Assembly (NCBI RefSeq): GCF_041320665.1
Contig: NZ_CP166730.1
Span: 3,348,001 to 3,412,000 of the forward strand
Length of the DNA stretch: 64,000 nucleotides
Direction of reading: 5' to 3'
Origin: Comamonas sp. GB3 AK4-5
Lineage (GTDB): Bacteria > Pseudomonadota > Gammaproteobacteria > Burkholderiales > Burkholderiaceae_C
A program made the position numbers and the translations under genes. Positions 62,721 to 64,000 of the stretch are shown piece after piece. Each line of letters starts with the position of its first letter. Within the stretch, counting starts at the first letter, position 1. Below the pieces are notes generated by a model. It was not told the DNA's origin and searched no databases. It saw nothing but the letters and a program-made list of their open reading frames with translations.

Positions 62721-63719
62721 TCATCCACCAAATCGCTCTCGATAGACCACGGGCGTAATCCCCAGCCGCCGCACAAACAAATGGCGCAACGCCTGCTCCG
62801 ATCCCAGACCCACCTTGGCAGCCACGGTTTTGAGCGGCAGCGTGCCCAGGTTTTCCAGCAGCTGCTTGGCCCGCTCCAGCCTGGCGTTTTCCACAAAGGT
62901 GCTGGGGCTGCAGCCGGTCTCCTGCTGGAACACGCGGCGGAAGTTGCGCTCGCTCATGGCTGCCTTGTCGGCCAGCAAGGCCAGGGGCATGGGCTGGTCC
63001 AGGTGCGCCAACACCCATTGCTGGGCGGCCTGCACGCCGCTGTGCTGTGTGGCCTGCGCCGCCAGCGAGACGCTGAACTGCGACTGCCCGCCCGGGCGCT
63101 TGAGGTACATGACCAGATCGCGTGCCACATCCAGCGCCAGCGCGTGGCCAAAGTCCTGCTCCACCACGGCCAGCGCCAGGTCGATGCCCGCCGTCACCCC
63201 GGCCGACGTCCAGTAGCCGCCGTCGCGCACATAGATGGCATCGGCATCCACGGCAATGGCGGGATAGCGCTGGGCCAGCAACCCCGCCACGCTCCAGTGC
63301 GTGGCCGCGCGCCGCCCATTGAGCAGGCCGGCCGCCGCCAGAAAAAAGCTGCCGCTGCACAGGGCAATCATGCGCCCCACCTGCGGGGCCACACGGCCCA
63401 CCCAATCCACCAACCCGGGCGATGCGGCCAGCACCTGCTCGATGTGGCGCGAGCCCACCAGCAGCACGGTGCAGCCCGTGCCCTCGGCCTCCAGCTGCGC
63501 CAGTGAATGTGTGGCCTGCAAGCCCATCAAAGTGTCTGACTGCACCAGACCGGTTTGCGCGGCCACCACGCGCACCACATAGCCATCGGCCAGGCCCTGC
63601 TGGCGCAGATGCACATTGGCGTAATCAAACACCGACATCGGGCCTATGGCCTCCAGGGCCTTGAAGCCGGGGTAGACAAGCAGATCGACGCGGTGGGCGC
63701 CTGCGTGGCGGTGTTCCAT
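62721..63719 (-). CDS. GlxA-type AraC-family transcriptional regulator
   Basis: A 332-residue fusion. The N-terminal half (about residues 8-195) is a DJ-1/PfpI class I glutamine-amidotransferase-like domain ('VDLLVYPGFKALEAIGPMSV', nucleophile-elbow-like 'IALCSGSFFLAAAGLLNGRR'). The C-terminal ~100 residues are an AraC double HTH ('LALLADKAAMSERNFRRVFQ', 'STFVENARLERAKQLLENLG' and 'VGLGSEQALRHLFVRRLGIT'). GlxA-type regulators of this build control arginine, choline, carnitine and similar catabolic genes; no such target is in the window. It diverges from the truncated membrane protein gene at 63893. Confidence 0.92.
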   Translation of the reverse strand: MEHRHAGAHRVDLLVYPGFKALEAIGPMSVFDYANVHLRQQGLADGYVVRVVAAQTGLVQSDTLMGLQATHSLAQLEAEGTGCTVLLVGSRHIEQVLAASPGLVDWVGRVAPQVGRMIALCSGSFFLAAAGLLNGRRAATHWSVAGLLAQRYPAIAVDADAIYVRDGGYWTSAGVTAGIDLALAVVEQDFGHALALDVARDLVMYLKRPGGQSQFSVSLAAQATQHSGVQAAQQWVLAHLDQPMPLALLADKAAMSERNFRRVFQQETGCSPSTFVENARLERAKQLLENLGTLPLKTVAAKVGLGSEQALRHLFVRRLGITPVVYRERFGG

Positions 63720-63892
63720 ACAAAAATCAGAGCATTGTGTGCATAGAGGGCAAGCACCACAGGCCTTTTTGATAAGAAAACCGCAGCGCGCTGGCGCCGA
63801 CTATACGCAAGCCAGTCCCATGGCTGCGTCACCGCCACGGGCGGCCGTCGTTACAGTCAGGGCTTGTTCCGGTTCCGTCTCTCCCCCTGCCC

Positions 63893-64000
63893 ATGATTCC
63901 TGCCCCGCTGTTCTCCATCCCCCAGCTCCTGCTGCTGCTCTCCCCTTTTCTGGCCATGGCACTCGGCGCCGGACTGTTGCTGCACGGCCTGCTGTGGTGG
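63893..64000 (+). CDS. start of a membrane protein gene, cut by window edge
   Basis: Thirty-six open codons reach the last base. They encode an almost wholly hydrophobic N-terminus ('FSIPQLLLLLSPFLAMALGA' and 'GLLLHGLLWW'), either one long or two short membrane segments, too long for a standard signal peptide. No family can be named from this fragment. The ATG at 63893 has no strong Shine-Dalgarno. It diverges from the GlxA-type regulator across about 170 bp. Confidence 0.45.
   Translation, partial: MIPAPLFSIPQLLLLLSPFLAMALGAGLLLHGLLWW

Overview
The window is GC-rich chromosomal DNA from a betaproteobacterium, most likely a Comamonadaceae member close to Comamonas, Delftia or Acidovorax. Evidence: one long minus-strand run carries the order ndk-rlmN-pilF-rodZ-ispG-hisS-yfgM-bamB-der-hfq-hflX-hflK-hflC-DUF2065-hisZ-purA, which is typical of betaproteobacteria. 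Other signs are a Bug-family periplasmic binding protein, a ThyA with a long internal insertion, and short dispersed repeats of a kind I recall from this family. I see no rRNA, tRNA, CRISPR, prophage or complete insertion sequence. The species cannot be fixed from the sequence alone.

Layout. 1-9.4 kb is mixed: an exported protein cut by the window edge, a PoNi-type immunity-like protein, an alpha/beta hydrolase, an Mpo1-like membrane protein, YihY, DUF2069, LysR plus a divergent FAD-linked dehydrogenase, a lipoprotein and thyA. 9.4-12.3 kb holds a LysR gene converging on an operon of a dihydrodipicolinate-synthase-family enzyme and a Bug-type binding protein. 12.7-14.4 kb has folA and a calcineurin-like phosphatase. 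14.7-16.1 kb is a clearly AT-rich island with two tandem CPBP-type membrane protein genes, the first broken by three frameshifts. 16.3-18.9 kb is EamA/MarR/DAO with twin palindromic operators. 18.9-21.3 kb has YqcC, exonuclease III and a hypothetical gene.

21.4-26.4 kb is the nitrogen-control block glnA-(coiled-coil exported protein)-ntrB-ntrC, with a recognisable sigma-54 promoter and NtrC sites in front of glnA. 26.5-30.6 kb holds an EI24 protein, a MITE-like element and a coupled polysaccharide deacetylase/sterol-desaturase pair behind an exported beta-propeller protein. 31.0-47.9 kb is the large housekeeping run named above, ending with a phosphoribosyltransferase and a terminator. 48-53.9 kb carries rluB, scpB (with a 25-copy tripeptide repeat), rluD and surE-pcm-nlpD.

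The plus-strand block from 54 to 60.9 kb has a degenerate GGDEF protein, a DEAD-box helicase, an Xre regulator and a four-gene module: COG4705 membrane protein, small helical lipoprotein, response regulator, histidine kinase. The end has glycerate kinase, a small helix-hairpin-helix protein, a GlxA-type regulator and the start of a membrane protein.

The most unusual material is the AT-rich CPBP tandem, the COG4705/lipoprotein/two-component module, the orphan PoNi-like gene, the ScpB repeat tail and several families of small dispersed repeats, some lying directly against stop codons and some apparently inside coding sequence. None of these is proven to be a new system.
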